A stretch of DNA of 64,000 bases from an uncultured Sphingomonadaceae bacterium (GCA_903871605.1 CAIQHF010000051.1:1-64000); one strand, 5' to 3'; counted from the stretch's first letter, positions 12,833 to 21,633 are shown. A program made the numbers and translations. Notes: a model not told the origin generated them from the sequence alone.

Positions 12833-12850
12833 GATTCCCGATCGGGAATC
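12833..12850. promoter_or_regulatory. 18-bp perfect palindrome in the OmpA-like gene leader
   Basis: GATTCCCGATCGGGAATC is a perfect palindrome 20 bp upstream of the ATG, preceded by six T on the coding strand. A possible promoter lies further upstream on the minus strand (TTGCAC, 17 bases, TAGGGT), which would put the palindrome in the 5' leader. It could be an operator or an mRNA stem that modulates translation; no regulator is assigned. Confidence 0.5.
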
Positions 12851-13011
12851 AAAAAACCCTAACCAATGAGGAATATCCGTGCAAGCACGCATATTCCAAA
12901 ACCGTTGCCAGATTGCCACAACCTGTCTTCACATGTTGCAGATGCTCTCTGCCAAGCCGCTGCTCAACACACGTTTCGCCATTCGGTTTCGTCGTTGCGG
13001 AAAAAAACTTC

Positions 13012-13509
13012 TTATCCCGTCAGACCGTGACTTTTTAGCACCGCGATGATGCTGCCAAGGGCATCGCGGGCGGCGGCGTCGACCACCGTTCCGCCGGCGG
13101 GAAGCGCGATCGCCGGCTGTTGCATCCCGACCACCTGAACGCCGCCGATGACGAGCCGCGCCGCGGCGACGTCGCCCAGGATCCAGGCGCTTCCGTCGAA
13201 CCGCGCCGCCAGCGCATCGGCGCGCGACCACAGCGCCATGCCGGGGGCGGGCGCGATCAGCCGCCAGCCGCCGTCGGTCCACGTCGCGATCGATCCGGCC
13301 GCGCCCGACCAGGCGCCACCCGGCGTCGCGCCGACGACCCAGCATTGGCCGGCGGCGGGCGATGCGGGCGGGTCGTCGACCCCGATCGCCTCGACGACCG
13401 GATCGAGCAGCGCATCGATCCGCGCCAGCGCCTCGTTGTGGAACAGCTCCTTCTGCGCCTGCCCCGGCGCGATCAGCGGCAGTGCGAAGCGGGCGGTGGC
13501 ATCGGGCAT
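13012..13509 (-). CDS. DUF2793 domain protein, last gene of the GTA cluster
   Basis: A 165-residue protein matching the DUF2793 family that commonly ends Rhodobacter-type GTA clusters. It begins FALPLIAPGQAQKELFHNEAL and contains GQCWVVGATPGGAWSGAAG, both typical of the family. It is thought to be a tail-tip or fibre-associated component. The ATG at 13509 is one base after the TGA of the tail-tip gene. The frame further upstream, to 14106, is a shadow of that gene. Confidence 0.85.
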   Translation of the reverse strand: MPDATARFALPLIAPGQAQKELFHNEALARIDALLDPVVEAIGVDDPPASPAAGQCWVVGATPGGAWSGAAGSIATWTDGGWRLIAPAPGMALWSRADALAARFDGSAWILGDVAAARLVIGGVQVVGMQQPAIALPAGGTVVDAAARDALGSIIAVLKSHGLTG

Positions 13510-13510
13510 C

Positions 13511-15706
13511 TCAGTCTCCCATCGCGAGGGTGAAGGTGGCGGGCGGCAGCGTTGCGGCAGCGGTGCCGATCTGGACGATCGCGATCGACAGCGGGCCGCT
13601 GCCGCCGATCGCCGCGAGATCAGCGGCGGAGACGGTCGCTGCGGGAACGGTGGCATCGATCGCGACGGGCGTGCCGCCGGCGCGCGTCGCGGTAAGCCGG
13701 TAGCGTTCCGATTCCTCGCCGAGCGGTGCGTCGGTATCGTCGAGCCAGACCCAGCCGGCCCGGCTGCAGCGCGTCCATCCGACCAGCACCGATCCATCCG
13801 GCTGGAGCGCCGCCGAAAGCGCCACCGGCGCGGGCGGTCGCAGCGCGCGCGCCTGGAAGGTGAGGCTCGCCTCGGCGGGTGCGACGTCGCCGACCCCGCT
13901 CGCCGAGATCCGGACGGTCGAGCCGATCGCGCTCGCGGGCAGCGTCCACGCGCACAGCGTGTCGGCGTCGACGAGCACGAAGCGCTCGCCCGCGACATGG
14001 CCCGCCATCGCCCACTCGGTGCCGCGCCGTCCGCGCAGCAGACCCGACAGGCGGAACGTACGCGCGCCGGTCTGTGCCGCGGCGGCGAACTGAACGAGCT
14101 CGTCACCGATCAGCGCGAGATTGGCGGTCGCCGACGCCTCGGTCGCGCCGCTGCCACCGAGCGTCATCGCATCGTCGAGCAGCACGACGTCGATGCTTGC
14201 CGTCATGTCGCGAAGCAGCGCGCTGCCCGGCGGCAGCGCACCGCTCGTCGTGCCGATCACCGCGGCGGCCGCGGTCTGCCCGATCGTCTGCCAGCTCGCC
14301 CCCCCGTCGAGGCTGCCGAGCAGCGCCGCCTTGCGCCAGCCCGCCGATGCGCCGGCGGCCGCGATCAGCAGCGTCGGCGTGGTCGCGGGATCGTCACCGG
14401 ACGCGGGCAGGTCGAGCAGCGCGAGCGTCGTCGGCCCGGCGGGCAGATCGGCCTCGGCGACGCCCGCCCCCGGACTTGCGGCGGGCAGCCCGGCGGCGTC
14501 CGCAGGCAGGCGCTGCGCGGTGAACGTCGCGAGCATCGACTCCAGGCTGCGCTGCGTGACGCGCCAGACGCCGTCTTGCCCGGGCAGGGTCAGCAGCGCG
14601 CCCGCGCCGATATCGAGCCGCCGCCACGGCAGCGTGAGCGTCGCCGTCGTCCGCCCCGCCCATTCGCGCGCCAGCCGCGCCTCGGCGATCGCCTTGGCGG
14701 ACGCGGCATCGACCGCGGCGGCGAGATCGATCGCGCCGGCGCGCCTTGCCGAGGCGTCGCGCCGTGCGCTTTGCGAACCCAGCTGGTAATCGCGGGCGGG
14801 ATCATAATAGCTGATCGCGATCGCCGCGTTGAGCGTACCGGCGGCCTGCCGGTCGAGCACGACATGCGGCGCCGTCTTAGCGTCGATGGCGGTGCCGAGC
14901 TCGGCGGCGTCGATCGCGACCGGCGCCGCGGTCTCGTCGACCAGCGTCACGCCGTCTGCGCCGTCGGCGAAGGCGACGGGAAGCGCCTGGGCGAGCCCCT
15001 CGATCGCGCCGCGCAGGCTGTCGCCCGATGCCGCGTAGCCGACGAGCAGCGGACCGCCCGCGCCCGCCACCTCGCCATCCGACAGCGTCGCCGCGATCGT
15101 CGCGAGCGGCACGGCGGCGGCATCGGCCTCGATTTCGAAGCTGAGCGACGGGATGCGATTGCCAAAGTCGGCGAGCTGGAGCTGCTCGAACACCGCATAG
15201 GCCAGGCCGCGATGCGCGGGCGTCGTGTCGATCCCTTGTGCTGACGCGATCAGCGGATCGACGGCCTGCGCCTCGTCGCCGAGATGGACGCGGAAGCCGC
15301 CGACATCGGCCTTCCAGTCGCCCGCCGCGCCGCGGAGCAGCGAGCCGTCGGCCCAGATGCGGTGGATGGCGCGGATCGGCCGCGCCGACAGCACCACCGC
15401 AAAGGAGGCCGAATAGGTGTAGCTGGTCGTCTTGGGACTGCCCTTGCCCGCGCTCGAACTGTGCTTGCTCTCCTGGAGGTCGGTCGACCAGATCACGTTG
15501 CCCGCGACGCGCATCGTGCCGAACAATTTGGGCAGGTCGCTCCCATAGGAGGAGCTCTGCACCGCAAGGCTGCCGAGCCGCGCGCCGGTGGCGCCCTTGG
15601 GGGTGAAGATCGCGCGGTCGATGGTGCCGCCGATCACCGCGCCGATCGCGCCGCCGATCGGCCCGCCGACCAGCGTGCCGACCGCGGTGAGCACGAGTGT
15701 CGCCAT
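13511..15706 (-). CDS. GTA tail-tip (gp15-like, 'megatron') protein, short form
   Basis: A 731-residue tail-tip protein equivalent to RcGTA g15. The N-terminus has a glycine-rich hydrophobic segment (VLTAVGTLVGGPIGGAIGAVIGG) and then the family block GSLAVQSSSYGSDLPKLFGTMRVAGNVIW. A phage-tail-3-like region follows, then repeats of fibronectin-like strands. RcGTA g15 is about 1,300 residues by memory and contains an internal TIM-barrel-like domain; here about 570 residues are missing, and no TIM-barrel-like segment was recognised. The downstream DUF2793 gene is one base away and the peptidase gene ends 10 bp upstream. It likely forms the baseplate tip that touches the recipient cell. Confidence 0.85.
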   Translation of the reverse strand: MATLVLTAVGTLVGGPIGGAIGAVIGGTIDRAIFTPKGATGARLGSLAVQSSSYGSDLPKLFGTMRVAGNVIWSTDLQESKHSSSAGKGSPKTTSYTYSASFAVVLSARPIRAIHRIWADGSLLRGAAGDWKADVGGFRVHLGDEAQAVDPLIASAQGIDTTPAHRGLAYAVFEQLQLADFGNRIPSLSFEIEADAAAVPLATIAATLSDGEVAGAGGPLLVGYAASGDSLRGAIEGLAQALPVAFADGADGVTLVDETAAPVAIDAAELGTAIDAKTAPHVVLDRQAAGTLNAAIAISYYDPARDYQLGSQSARRDASARRAGAIDLAAAVDAASAKAIAEARLAREWAGRTTATLTLPWRRLDIGAGALLTLPGQDGVWRVTQRSLESMLATFTAQRLPADAAGLPAASPGAGVAEADLPAGPTTLALLDLPASGDDPATTPTLLIAAAGASAGWRKAALLGSLDGGASWQTIGQTAAAAVIGTTSGALPPGSALLRDMTASIDVVLLDDAMTLGGSGATEASATANLALIGDELVQFAAAAQTGARTFRLSGLLRGRRGTEWAMAGHVAGERFVLVDADTLCAWTLPASAIGSTVRISASGVGDVAPAEASLTFQARALRPPAPVALSAALQPDGSVLVGWTRCSRAGWVWLDDTDAPLGEESERYRLTATRAGGTPVAIDATVPAATVSAADLAAIGGSGPLSIAIVQIGTAAATLPPATFTLAMGD

Positions 15707-15716
15707 GGCGTTTCCT

Positions 15717-16109
15717 TCAGAGCGCGCGCCACGCCGCGATGAGCGGCCAGCGCGGGAGACCCGGCACCTCGACGACGCGGCGCAGCCCGGCGTCGGCGTG
15801 GACGAAGCCGCGATCGGTCAGGATCGCGAGGTGATGTTGATAGGGCCCGGGCGCGAGCAGCAGCAGCGCGGCCGGCGCCGGGGTGTCGGTGCGGACGAAC
15901 CCTGCCGCCTCGATCGCCGCGATCACGCCGGCGGCGTCGCCGCCGCGCAATGCATAGCCCGCCGGCACGCGCCCGCGCGCATAGGCCAGCGCGGCGACGC
16001 CGACGCAGTCGAGCCCGGTCTCGACCGCGCGGCCGTGCAAGCGGAACCGCGCGCCGACGCAGCCGCGCGCGGCCGCCACGATCCCGGCCCGATCGGATGT
16101 CGGGGTCAT
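15717..16109 (-). CDS. GTA cell-wall peptidase, NlpC/P60 family (gp14)
   Basis: A 130-residue NlpC/P60 hydrolase that would help the tail penetrate peptidoglycan. The catalytic cysteine lies in ETGLDCVGVAALAYARG, and the histidine in PGPYQHHLAILTDRGFVHAD. The start at 16109 overlaps the TGA of the hub gene (TGATG). Length and position match RcGTA g14. Confidence 0.9.
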   Translation of the reverse strand: MTPTSDRAGIVAAARGCVGARFRLHGRAVETGLDCVGVAALAYARGRVPAGYALRGGDAAGVIAAIEAAGFVRTDTPAPAALLLLAPGPYQHHLAILTDRGFVHADAGLRRVVEVPGLPRWPLIAAWRAL

Positions 16110-16930
16110 CAGTCGGTGCCGTAGCGGGTGAGCAGGTCGATCCCCGGCAGGAAGGGCTCGCCGCGGAAATTGGCGGCGTTGGCGAAGCGCGTGCAGCAGG
16201 TCTCGAAGCGCCGGTCGCAGCCTTCGACCAGCTCGACCAGCGCGCCCGCCTCGGTCGCGAAAGCGGGCGGGTCGCGCAGCGTCACCGCGGTGCCGTCCGA
16301 GCGCGCGATCGCCGCGGCGAGCCCGGCATTGGCGCCGTCGAGCCAGCGCAGCCGGCCATAGCCATAGGCATCGGCCGAGGGCTCGGGCTGGTCGAGCGTC
16401 ACGTGCTGCCCGTCGGCGATCACCACGCCGGCGATCCGCGTGCGCGGCGCGAGATCGATCCGGCAGCGGCGGTCGCCCAGGCTGGCGCGGCAATCGGGCG
16501 CGGTCTGTTCGACCACGGGCCGCTCGAGCAGCGCGGTCGGCCCACGCAGCTCGGCGGTGAAGGCGTCATCCTTGATCGAGACGTCGCCGATCTCGCCGCG
16601 CGCGATCGGCAGCGGATCCGCGGCGGGATCGCTCCAGTCGGCGGCGAACAGGACAAGCGCCGCGTCGTCCCATCGCCCCGCCGACAGATCGGCCTCGGTG
16701 ATCGCGTCGCTGGTCAGCGCGCCGGCGATGTCGAGCGTGTCGACGTCGAAGCCGTCGGACTGCTGGATCGCCGACGGCAGCATGCCCGGGCTCGCGCGAT
16801 AGACCACTCCGCCGATCACCAGGTCCCGGTCGTGCGCGGTGAAGCCCAGCGTCACCCCATCGGCACGATCCAGCCGCCAGCAGAGCGCCAATGTGGTGAG
16901 GCCGGTCTGCCACCAGCCGGGCGCGCTCAT
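16109..16930 (-). CDS. GTA hub protein, DUF2163 (gp13)
   Basis: A 273-residue DUF2163/phage BR0599-like protein, equivalent to the RcGTA hub protein g13. It contains LGFTAHDRDLVIGGVVYRAS near the N-terminus and the conserved C-terminal cysteine segment CDRRFETCCTRFANAANFRGEPFLPG. Four cysteines in this region probably bind an Fe-S cluster or metal, as suggested for the family. The ATG overlaps the distal-tail gene stop by four bases. Confidence 0.92.
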   Translation of the reverse strand: MSAPGWWQTGLTTLALCWRLDRADGVTLGFTAHDRDLVIGGVVYRASPGMLPSAIQQSDGFDVDTLDIAGALTSDAITEADLSAGRWDDAALVLFAADWSDPAADPLPIARGEIGDVSIKDDAFTAELRGPTALLERPVVEQTAPDCRASLGDRRCRIDLAPRTRIAGVVIADGQHVTLDQPEPSADAYGYGRLRWLDGANAGLAAAIARSDGTAVTLRDPPAFATEAGALVELVEGCDRRFETCCTRFANAANFRGEPFLPGIDLLTRYGTD

Positions 16931-19248
16931 TCGCGCACCTCGATCAGCGGCACGCTGGGCGCATCGCCTGCAAGGAAGGTCGACAGGCCGACGTCGAGCG
17001 TGTCCTCGGCGAAGCGCACGGGAACATCGAAGCGATAGGTCGCGGTGATCGCGATGCCCGCGGCGGGCGCGGCCTCGAACGAGACGATGCCGCCGTCGAG
17101 CAGGCTCCAGCCCGCCGCCTGCGCCACACCGCCGAGCGAAACCGCGACGCTGCCCGCCACCAGCCGCGTGATCGCGCGGACTTGTGGGTCGACATCGCCA
17201 TAGCTCTTGATCAGCGGAAAGCTGGTGGCGACGCCGTCGCCGGTGCCAAGGCGTTGCTCGCCATCGGATTCGTTGTCGAACGGATCGCGGAAGCGGAAGC
17301 CGCGCGCGGCGCCGCGGCGCGCGCGGAAGAAGCCGATCAGCGTCGCGATGTCGGCCTCGGAGCGGATCCCTGGGCCGGCATCGAAGCGCAACCGCGCGTC
17401 CGCCCAGTCGGCATTGCGCTGCTCGACGCCCGCCGCGGTCGTCACGATCGCGGTCGAAAAGCTCGGCGTGACGCTGGCCTCGCGCCCGAGCGCGAGCGGA
17501 AAATCAACATCGTCGAAGGCGTTCAATTCCCCCTCCCCCAGATCGAAACAGGTGAAGCCGTCGCGCGCCACCTGCGGCAGCGCCCAGACGAAGATGCGCG
17601 CCACGCCGCGCGCGCGCGCCGCCGCCGCCGCCGCCGCGATCCGCGGCCACTCGATCGCCGCATCGGCGGGGTCGAGGACGAAGCCGGTGAAATAATCCTG
17701 CTGCGCGACAGGATAGCCGAGCCGTGCGGTCGCGACGGCGGCGGCGCGCGCGGAGGCGCCGGCATCGCCTGCAAGGACGAAGTCGTAATCCTCGAGCTGG
17801 AGCCGGTCGAACGCCGGGCTCGCCCAGCCGACCGGGAGGTCGGCACGGCGCAGCTCGGGCGACTCCGCGGCGAGCACGGTCGGCAGATAGGTGAGCAGCA
17901 GCAGCTCGGCGTCCGCCGCAACGCCGCGCACCGTCGCCGCGATCGCCGCGGTCGAGGCGGCGAGCAGCGCGCCTGCGGCATCGAGCACCGCGATCTGCGC
18001 GGCCGTCAGCGTGCCCCTGACGCTTGCCACGCCATCGACCGCCGGCCCGAGCGCGGCGCGCGCGGCATCGTCGTGCAGGCAGATCGTGCCATCGGCACGC
18101 ACCCACCACCAGGGCTCGCCGAGCTGGACATGGACGCGCCCTACACCCGCCGCCATCGCCGCGAAGGTGGTGGCGATCGTCCGCAAATAGCCCATAGCGC
18201 CGTCGCTCGCGGGCGACAGCAGCGTCGACGGCGGATCCCAGCCGGTCAGCGCCTGGACGCCGTCGGGGCCGCGCTGCTTCCAGTCGTTCCAGACATGCTG
18301 GTCGAGCAGCTCGTAGGACATCGACAGGATGACCGTGAAGCCGAGCGTGGCGGCGCGCGCGAGAAAATCGCGGTGCCAGGCGTCGGCGGCGACGTTGAGC
18401 ACGCCGCCCGCCAGGCTGATCAGGTGCAGCCCGGCGCCGGGATTCCATTCGAGCCGGAAATAGTGACTCATGCCGACATAATGGTCGATCGCACCGCGAT
18501 AGCCGAGCCCGACGATCTGGCGCAGCAGCCGCGCGGGCGTCTGGTCATAGGCATCGTCATAGCCGGTCGCGATGCACAGGCCGTGCGGGGGCAGCAGGGC
18601 GTCGCCGATCGCCAGCGTCGAGCCGGCGCCGTCGCACGTGACGCCATCGATCTCGACCCACGCCTCGGCCGGCGCGTCAAGCTCGCCGGCGGCGCCGCCA
18701 TAGTCCGGCGGCACGAGCGAGACGAACATCCGGTCGACGTCGCCCGCCCAGACCGGATCGGCCTCGTCGGGCGGCAGGAAGCCGCCGTCGAGCTGGCCGA
18801 AGTCGATCGCGACCTGCGCGTCGTCGGGGGCGCCGGTCGCATAGTTCCACAGCCTTACATACCAGCTGCGCGGCGCGCCCGCCGCATCCCTGCCCTCGAT
18901 CGTCAGCGTCGGGCCGTTGACCGCGTCGAGCGGCATCAGCCCGGACGAGCGCCAGCGGAAGCCGAGCGTGCAGCCACGATAGTCGCGCGCGGTCTCGTAG
19001 CGCAGCAACGGATGGTCGAGCGTGTCCGCCGACGCCCAGATCAACCCGGCGAGATCGCTCGTCCGGTAGAAGACCGCATCGACGCGCATCGCCTGCGGAC
19101 CGGTGGTGGTCACCGCCGCCATCATCGGGCGCGGGAAATTGACCGTCCAGAAGCGTGGATCGAACCGCTTGATCCAGCCCGCGCCGCGTTTCTGCGCGCG
19201 CACCGCGTCGGCGTCTCCGGCAAGCCACCAGCCCGCGGTCCGGGGCAT
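16927..19248 (-). CDS. GTA distal tail protein (DUF2460) with large N-terminal extension
   Basis: A 773-residue protein. The last 205 or so residues (from about 570, VTPSFSTAIVTTAAGVEQRN to the end) are the DUF2460/TIGR02217 distal tail domain, RcGTA g12, which is normally about 210 residues alone. The first 560 or so residues are extra. They look like a jelly-roll or binding region to about 240, then an alternating alpha/beta segment with GYRGAIDHYVGMSHYF, ILSMSYELLDQHVWNDWKQ, VHVQLGEPWWWV, QLEDYDFV and ARIFVWALPQV, a pattern suggestive of a glycoside-hydrolase-like TIM barrel. Similar long sphingomonad proteins are, from memory, annotated as non-contractile tail sheath proteins. The gene is intact. 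Confidence 0.85.
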   Translation of the reverse strand: MPRTAGWWLAGDADAVRAQKRGAGWIKRFDPRFWTVNFPRPMMAAVTTTGPQAMRVDAVFYRTSDLAGLIWASADTLDHPLLRYETARDYRGCTLGFRWRSSGLMPLDAVNGPTLTIEGRDAAGAPRSWYVRLWNYATGAPDDAQVAIDFGQLDGGFLPPDEADPVWAGDVDRMFVSLVPPDYGGAAGELDAPAEAWVEIDGVTCDGAGSTLAIGDALLPPHGLCIATGYDDAYDQTPARLLRQIVGLGYRGAIDHYVGMSHYFRLEWNPGAGLHLISLAGGVLNVAADAWHRDFLARAATLGFTVILSMSYELLDQHVWNDWKQRGPDGVQALTGWDPPSTLLSPASDGAMGYLRTIATTFAAMAAGVGRVHVQLGEPWWWVRADGTICLHDDAARAALGPAVDGVASVRGTLTAAQIAVLDAAGALLAASTAAIAATVRGVAADAELLLLTYLPTVLAAESPELRRADLPVGWASPAFDRLQLEDYDFVLAGDAGASARAAAVATARLGYPVAQQDYFTGFVLDPADAAIEWPRIAAAAAAARARGVARIFVWALPQVARDGFTCFDLGEGELNAFDDVDFPLALGREASVTPSFSTAIVTTAAGVEQRNADWADARLRFDAGPGIRSEADIATLIGFFRARRGAARGFRFRDPFDNESDGEQRLGTGDGVATSFPLIKSYGDVDPQVRAITRLVAGSVAVSLGGVAQAAGWSLLDGGIVSFEAAPAAGIAITATYRFDVPVRFAEDTLDVGLSTFLAGDAPSVPLIEVRE

Positions 19249-19250
19249 GG

Positions 19251-19826
19251 TCAGCGCTCCGCCTGCGCCAGCGCGCGGCTGACCGCGCGGGCGACCTGGC
19301 GGCTCGAGCGCGCCAGCGCCTGCGGCTCTGCGGTGGCGGGCGCGGCGATGCTGATCGCGACGCTGACCGCGCGCGGCGCGCCACCCGACGCCGCCGGCGA
19401 GACGCTGCCCGCCGCGGTCGGCACGAACAGCTCGGGCCCCTGCTCGCCGACGACATAGGGGCGCCCGGGCGAGACCGGGCCGCCGGTCGCGCGGCCGGGC
19501 GAACCGAGCAACGCGCCGAGCAGGTCGCTGCCGATCGCCGCCAGCCCGCCGCCGCCGCTCCCGCCGAGCAGCGCGGCCAGCCCGTTTGACACCGCCTGCG
19601 TCGCGATCGTGGCGAACACCGCCAGCGCACTTTTTTCGAGATCGGCGAAGCTGAGCTTGCCCGAGGTGACCGCCTTGGCGAGGCTCGCCTCGATCAGACT
19701 GCCCGCCTTGTCCGCACCCGCGCCGAGCGATGCCTGCAGCGCGGTCTGCATCGTGCTCGCGTCCTGCGCGAAACGCGCTGTGTCGGCGCGGACGCCGACG
19801 GTCAGCGTCTCGATCGTGTCATCCAT
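19251..19826 (-). CDS. GTA tail tape measure protein (gp11)
   Basis: A 191-residue tape measure protein, close to RcGTA g11 in size. The N-terminal half is helical (TDTARFAQDASTMQTALQASL); the middle has a hydrophobic glycine-rich segment (AVSNGLAALLGGSGGGGLAAIG), followed by the family block GGPVSPGRPYVVGEQGPELFVP. Its length would set the tail length in the GTA particle. The ATG at 19826 overlaps the upstream chaperone gene by eight bases. Confidence 0.88.
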   Translation of the reverse strand: MDDTIETLTVGVRADTARFAQDASTMQTALQASLGAGADKAGSLIEASLAKAVTSGKLSFADLEKSALAVFATIATQAVSNGLAALLGGSGGGGLAAIGSDLLGALLGSPGRATGGPVSPGRPYVVGEQGPELFVPTAAGSVSPAASGGAPRAVSVAISIAAPATAEPQALARSSRQVARAVSRALAQAER

Positions 19827-20019
19827 CGGGAAATTGCTCCTGCAAGGCCACCAGCGTCGCGGCATTGGGGGGCGTGGCGCCGCTGCCGGGCGAGGCGAAG
19901 GCGGCGAACACGGTCTCGAGCTCGGCCGGCGTCGCGCGCCAGAACTCGTCGGGCCGCCAGCCGGCAATCGCGCCGGCGAGCCCGGCGAGACGGGCGGCGT
20001 TGGTGGTGAAGCGGGTCAT
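19819..20019 (-). CDS. GTA tail assembly chaperone, small (gp10.1-like)
   Basis: A 66-residue protein with the tail assembly chaperone pattern AGWRPDEFWRATPAELETVF. It sits just before the tape measure gene, the place held in RcGTA by g10.1. It would guide tail-tube assembly and is probably not in the mature particle. The ATG at 20019 is preferred over the longer frame to 20043. Confidence 0.85.
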   Translation of the reverse strand: MTRFTTNAARLAGLAGAIAGWRPDEFWRATPAELETVFAAFASPGSGATPPNAATLVALQEQFPDG

Positions 20020-20069
20020 GGCGCTAGCCTCCAAGACGTCCAACGGAGGAATGGGCGCGAACGCCCCCA

Positions 20070-20120
20070 GCCGGCTCGCGCTGAGCGAAGTCGAAGCGCA
20101 GCCGCGCCAGCATCCAATGG
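20070..20120. repeat. Half of a palindromic repeat (GAGCGAAGTCGAAG family)
   Basis: The gap between the two chaperone genes contains GCTGAGCGAAGTCGAAGCGC, which matches one arm of the inverted repeat at 20908..21002. A convincing second arm is not visible, so this is a partial or decayed copy. Confidence 0.5.
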
Positions 20121-20133
20121 GATCGATGCGCGC

Positions 20134-20466
20134 TCACAGCCCCCTCAATATCTGGCCGAGCAGCGTCTGCAGCACCGGGGTCAGCACGGTGATGCCGAGC
20201 TGGACGATCTCGTCGCCGAGCGTCTGCTTGGTCATGTCGCCGGGCTTGTCGACGAGGCAGTGGAAGATCAGCGACACGGTGTCGGCGAGCGTCAGCCTGC
20301 CCGCCGCGGCGGTCTCGACCAACGCGAACAGCGGGCCGACATCCTGTTCGGCGGCGACCAGCGCGGAAAAGCTCGGCCGCACCGTCATCGGCTGGCCGGC
20401 GAGCGTCAGCGTCGCCTCGCCGCGCGCGGGGTTGGCGGGCGCGGCGGCGGTGTCCGCGGCGCTCAT
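20134..20466 (-). CDS. GTA gp10-like tail assembly chaperone
   Basis: A 110-residue protein matching the GTA-gp10 family. It has TLAGQPMTVRPSFSALVAAEQDVG near the N-terminus, as in the family. It lies between the tail-tube gene and the smaller chaperone. The ATG at 20466 overlaps the tail-tube stop by four bases. The frame extends to 20592 only as a shadow of the tail-tube gene. Confidence 0.85.
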   Translation of the reverse strand: MSAADTAAAPANPARGEATLTLAGQPMTVRPSFSALVAAEQDVGPLFALVETAAAGRLTLADTVSLIFHCLVDKPGDMTKQTLGDEIVQLGITVLTPVLQTLLGQILRGL

Positions 20467-20870
20467 GCGCTCGCCACCGGGCCGGAGGATTCGAGCGCGA
20501 GCGTATAGCTGCGCTCGCCGTTGAAATCGCCCGCATAGTCGAGCTTGGTGAGCAGGAAGCGCCCCTGGATCGTGCCGCCGCTCGCGAAGCACAGCTGATA
20601 GTCGTCGAGCGTGCCGGCGAGCGCATTGCCCTTGAGCCGCGCCTCGGCCGCGGAGCCGGTGAACACGCCGCTGCCCGCGACCGAGACGCTGCGCGTCCCA
20701 GCCCCCGACAGCAGCTCGCGCCAGCCGCCGCTATCCTTGTTGGTGATGGTGACGAGCTCGCCCGCGATGGTGAGCATCGTCGTGCGCAGCCCCGCGACGG
20801 TGGCGAAGGCGGGCGGAACGCCGCCGTCGCCGATCTTGAGCAGAAAGGCACTGCCGGCTTCTGCGGGCAT
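20463..20870 (-). CDS. GTA major tail (tube) protein (gp9)
   Basis: A 135-residue TP901-1-type major tail protein, nearly the length of RcGTA g9. It has LLKIGDGGVPPAFATVAGLRTT, TNKDSGGWRELL and DDYQLCFASGGTIQGRFLLTKLDYAG, typical of tube subunits that stack as hexamers. A 164-bp gap with an inverted repeat separates it from the tail terminator gene, so its message may be processed or re-initiated separately. Confidence 0.92.
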   Translation of the reverse strand: MPAEAGSAFLLKIGDGGVPPAFATVAGLRTTMLTIAGELVTITNKDSGGWRELLSGAGTRSVSVAGSGVFTGSAAEARLKGNALAGTLDDYQLCFASGGTIQGRFLLTKLDYAGDFNGERSYTLALESSGPVASA

Positions 20871-20907
20871 GGGGGTTCTCCTTTAGGTTTTGAACGATGC
20901 ACCTGAT

Positions 20908-21002
20908 CCGTTCGGGCTGAGCGCCGTCGAAGCCTGCCCTGAGCGTAGCCGAAGGGCCACGCGGTGCGGTGGCTGCACTTCGACTGCGCTCAGTGCGAAC
21001 GG
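20908..21002. repeat. Inverted repeat between GTA gp8 and gp9
   Basis: Arms 20908-20932 and 20978-21002 (25 bases each) are reverse complements with three mismatches. The core GCTGAGCGCCGTCGAAG is related to the repeats at 24250..24326 and 25966..26047. The spacer contains a second partial arm (CTGAGCGTAGCCGAAGG). It lies just upstream of the abundant tail-tube gene. Confidence 0.8.
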
Positions 21003-21034
21003 AGTCGGGGGTCGGCAACCGGCACGCCGGCGAC

Positions 21035-21430
21035 TCAATCCTCCAGCGTCCGCACGCGGTAATCGAGCCGCCCCGCCCACGGCCCGTCGGGATCGCGGAC
21101 GATGCGCGCGCGCAGGAAGACGAGGCTGGCGATGCTCTGCCCGGGCAGCGAGCGCGGCATCGCCTCGATCGCGTCCTGCGCCTGCCCCAGCAGATCGTGC
21201 AGCCGCGCCGGGCTGGCGCCGTCGTCCCAGATCGCGATCGAGAGACGATGCTCGCGACCACGCCGGTCCTTGGTGCTCCAGTCGGTCGTCGAGCCGTCCG
21301 AGATCGCGACGAACGGGCAGACCGCCTGCGCCGGCGGCCCGTCGTAGATCCCGGTCAGCAGCGGCGCGAACGGGGCGGCGCGCAGCGTCGCAACCAGCGC
21401 CTGCTGGAGCGCCTGAGCCGCGCTGCTCAT
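21035..21430 (-). CDS. GTA tail terminator, DUF3168 (gp8)
   Basis: A 131-residue DUF3168 protein, the tail terminator equivalent to RcGTA g8. It has the family block CPFVAISDGSTTDWSTKDRRGREHRLSIAIWDD and the C-terminal segment GRLDYRVRTLED. It caps the tail tube and joins it to the head. Its start overlaps the small upstream gene by four bases. Confidence 0.9.
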   Translation of the reverse strand: MSSAAQALQQALVATLRAAPFAPLLTGIYDGPPAQAVCPFVAISDGSTTDWSTKDRRGREHRLSIAIWDDGASPARLHDLLGQAQDAIEAMPRSLPGQSIASLVFLRARIVRDPDGPWAGRLDYRVRTLED

Positions 21431-21633
21431 CGCACCAGCCCCGCAAAGTCGCGCAGCCGGGCGTCGGTCATCGCACGGATCGAGAGGTCGCGTCCGGTGA
21501 GCGCGATGCCGTGTTCGGCCAGCGCGACGGAGACGTCGGACGGCACCGCGGCGGCGATCGCCGCGGCGGCGCGCGCCTCGGCGCCGGCCAACGCCGCGAC
21601 CAGCGCGGGCGACAGATTGGTGATCGCGGTCAT
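21427..21633 (-). CDS. Small unknown protein between GTA gp7 and gp8
   Basis: A 68-residue alanine-rich, mostly helical reading frame that I do not recognise. It overlaps both neighbours by four bases (ATGA type), as do other genes in this operon, which strongly supports translation. RcGTA has no gene at this place as far as I recall. It may be a small head-tail joining factor or chaperone. Confidence 0.7.
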   Translation of the reverse strand: MTAITNLSPALVAALAGAEARAAAAIAAAVPSDVSVALAEHGIALTGRDLSIRAMTDARLRDFAGLVR

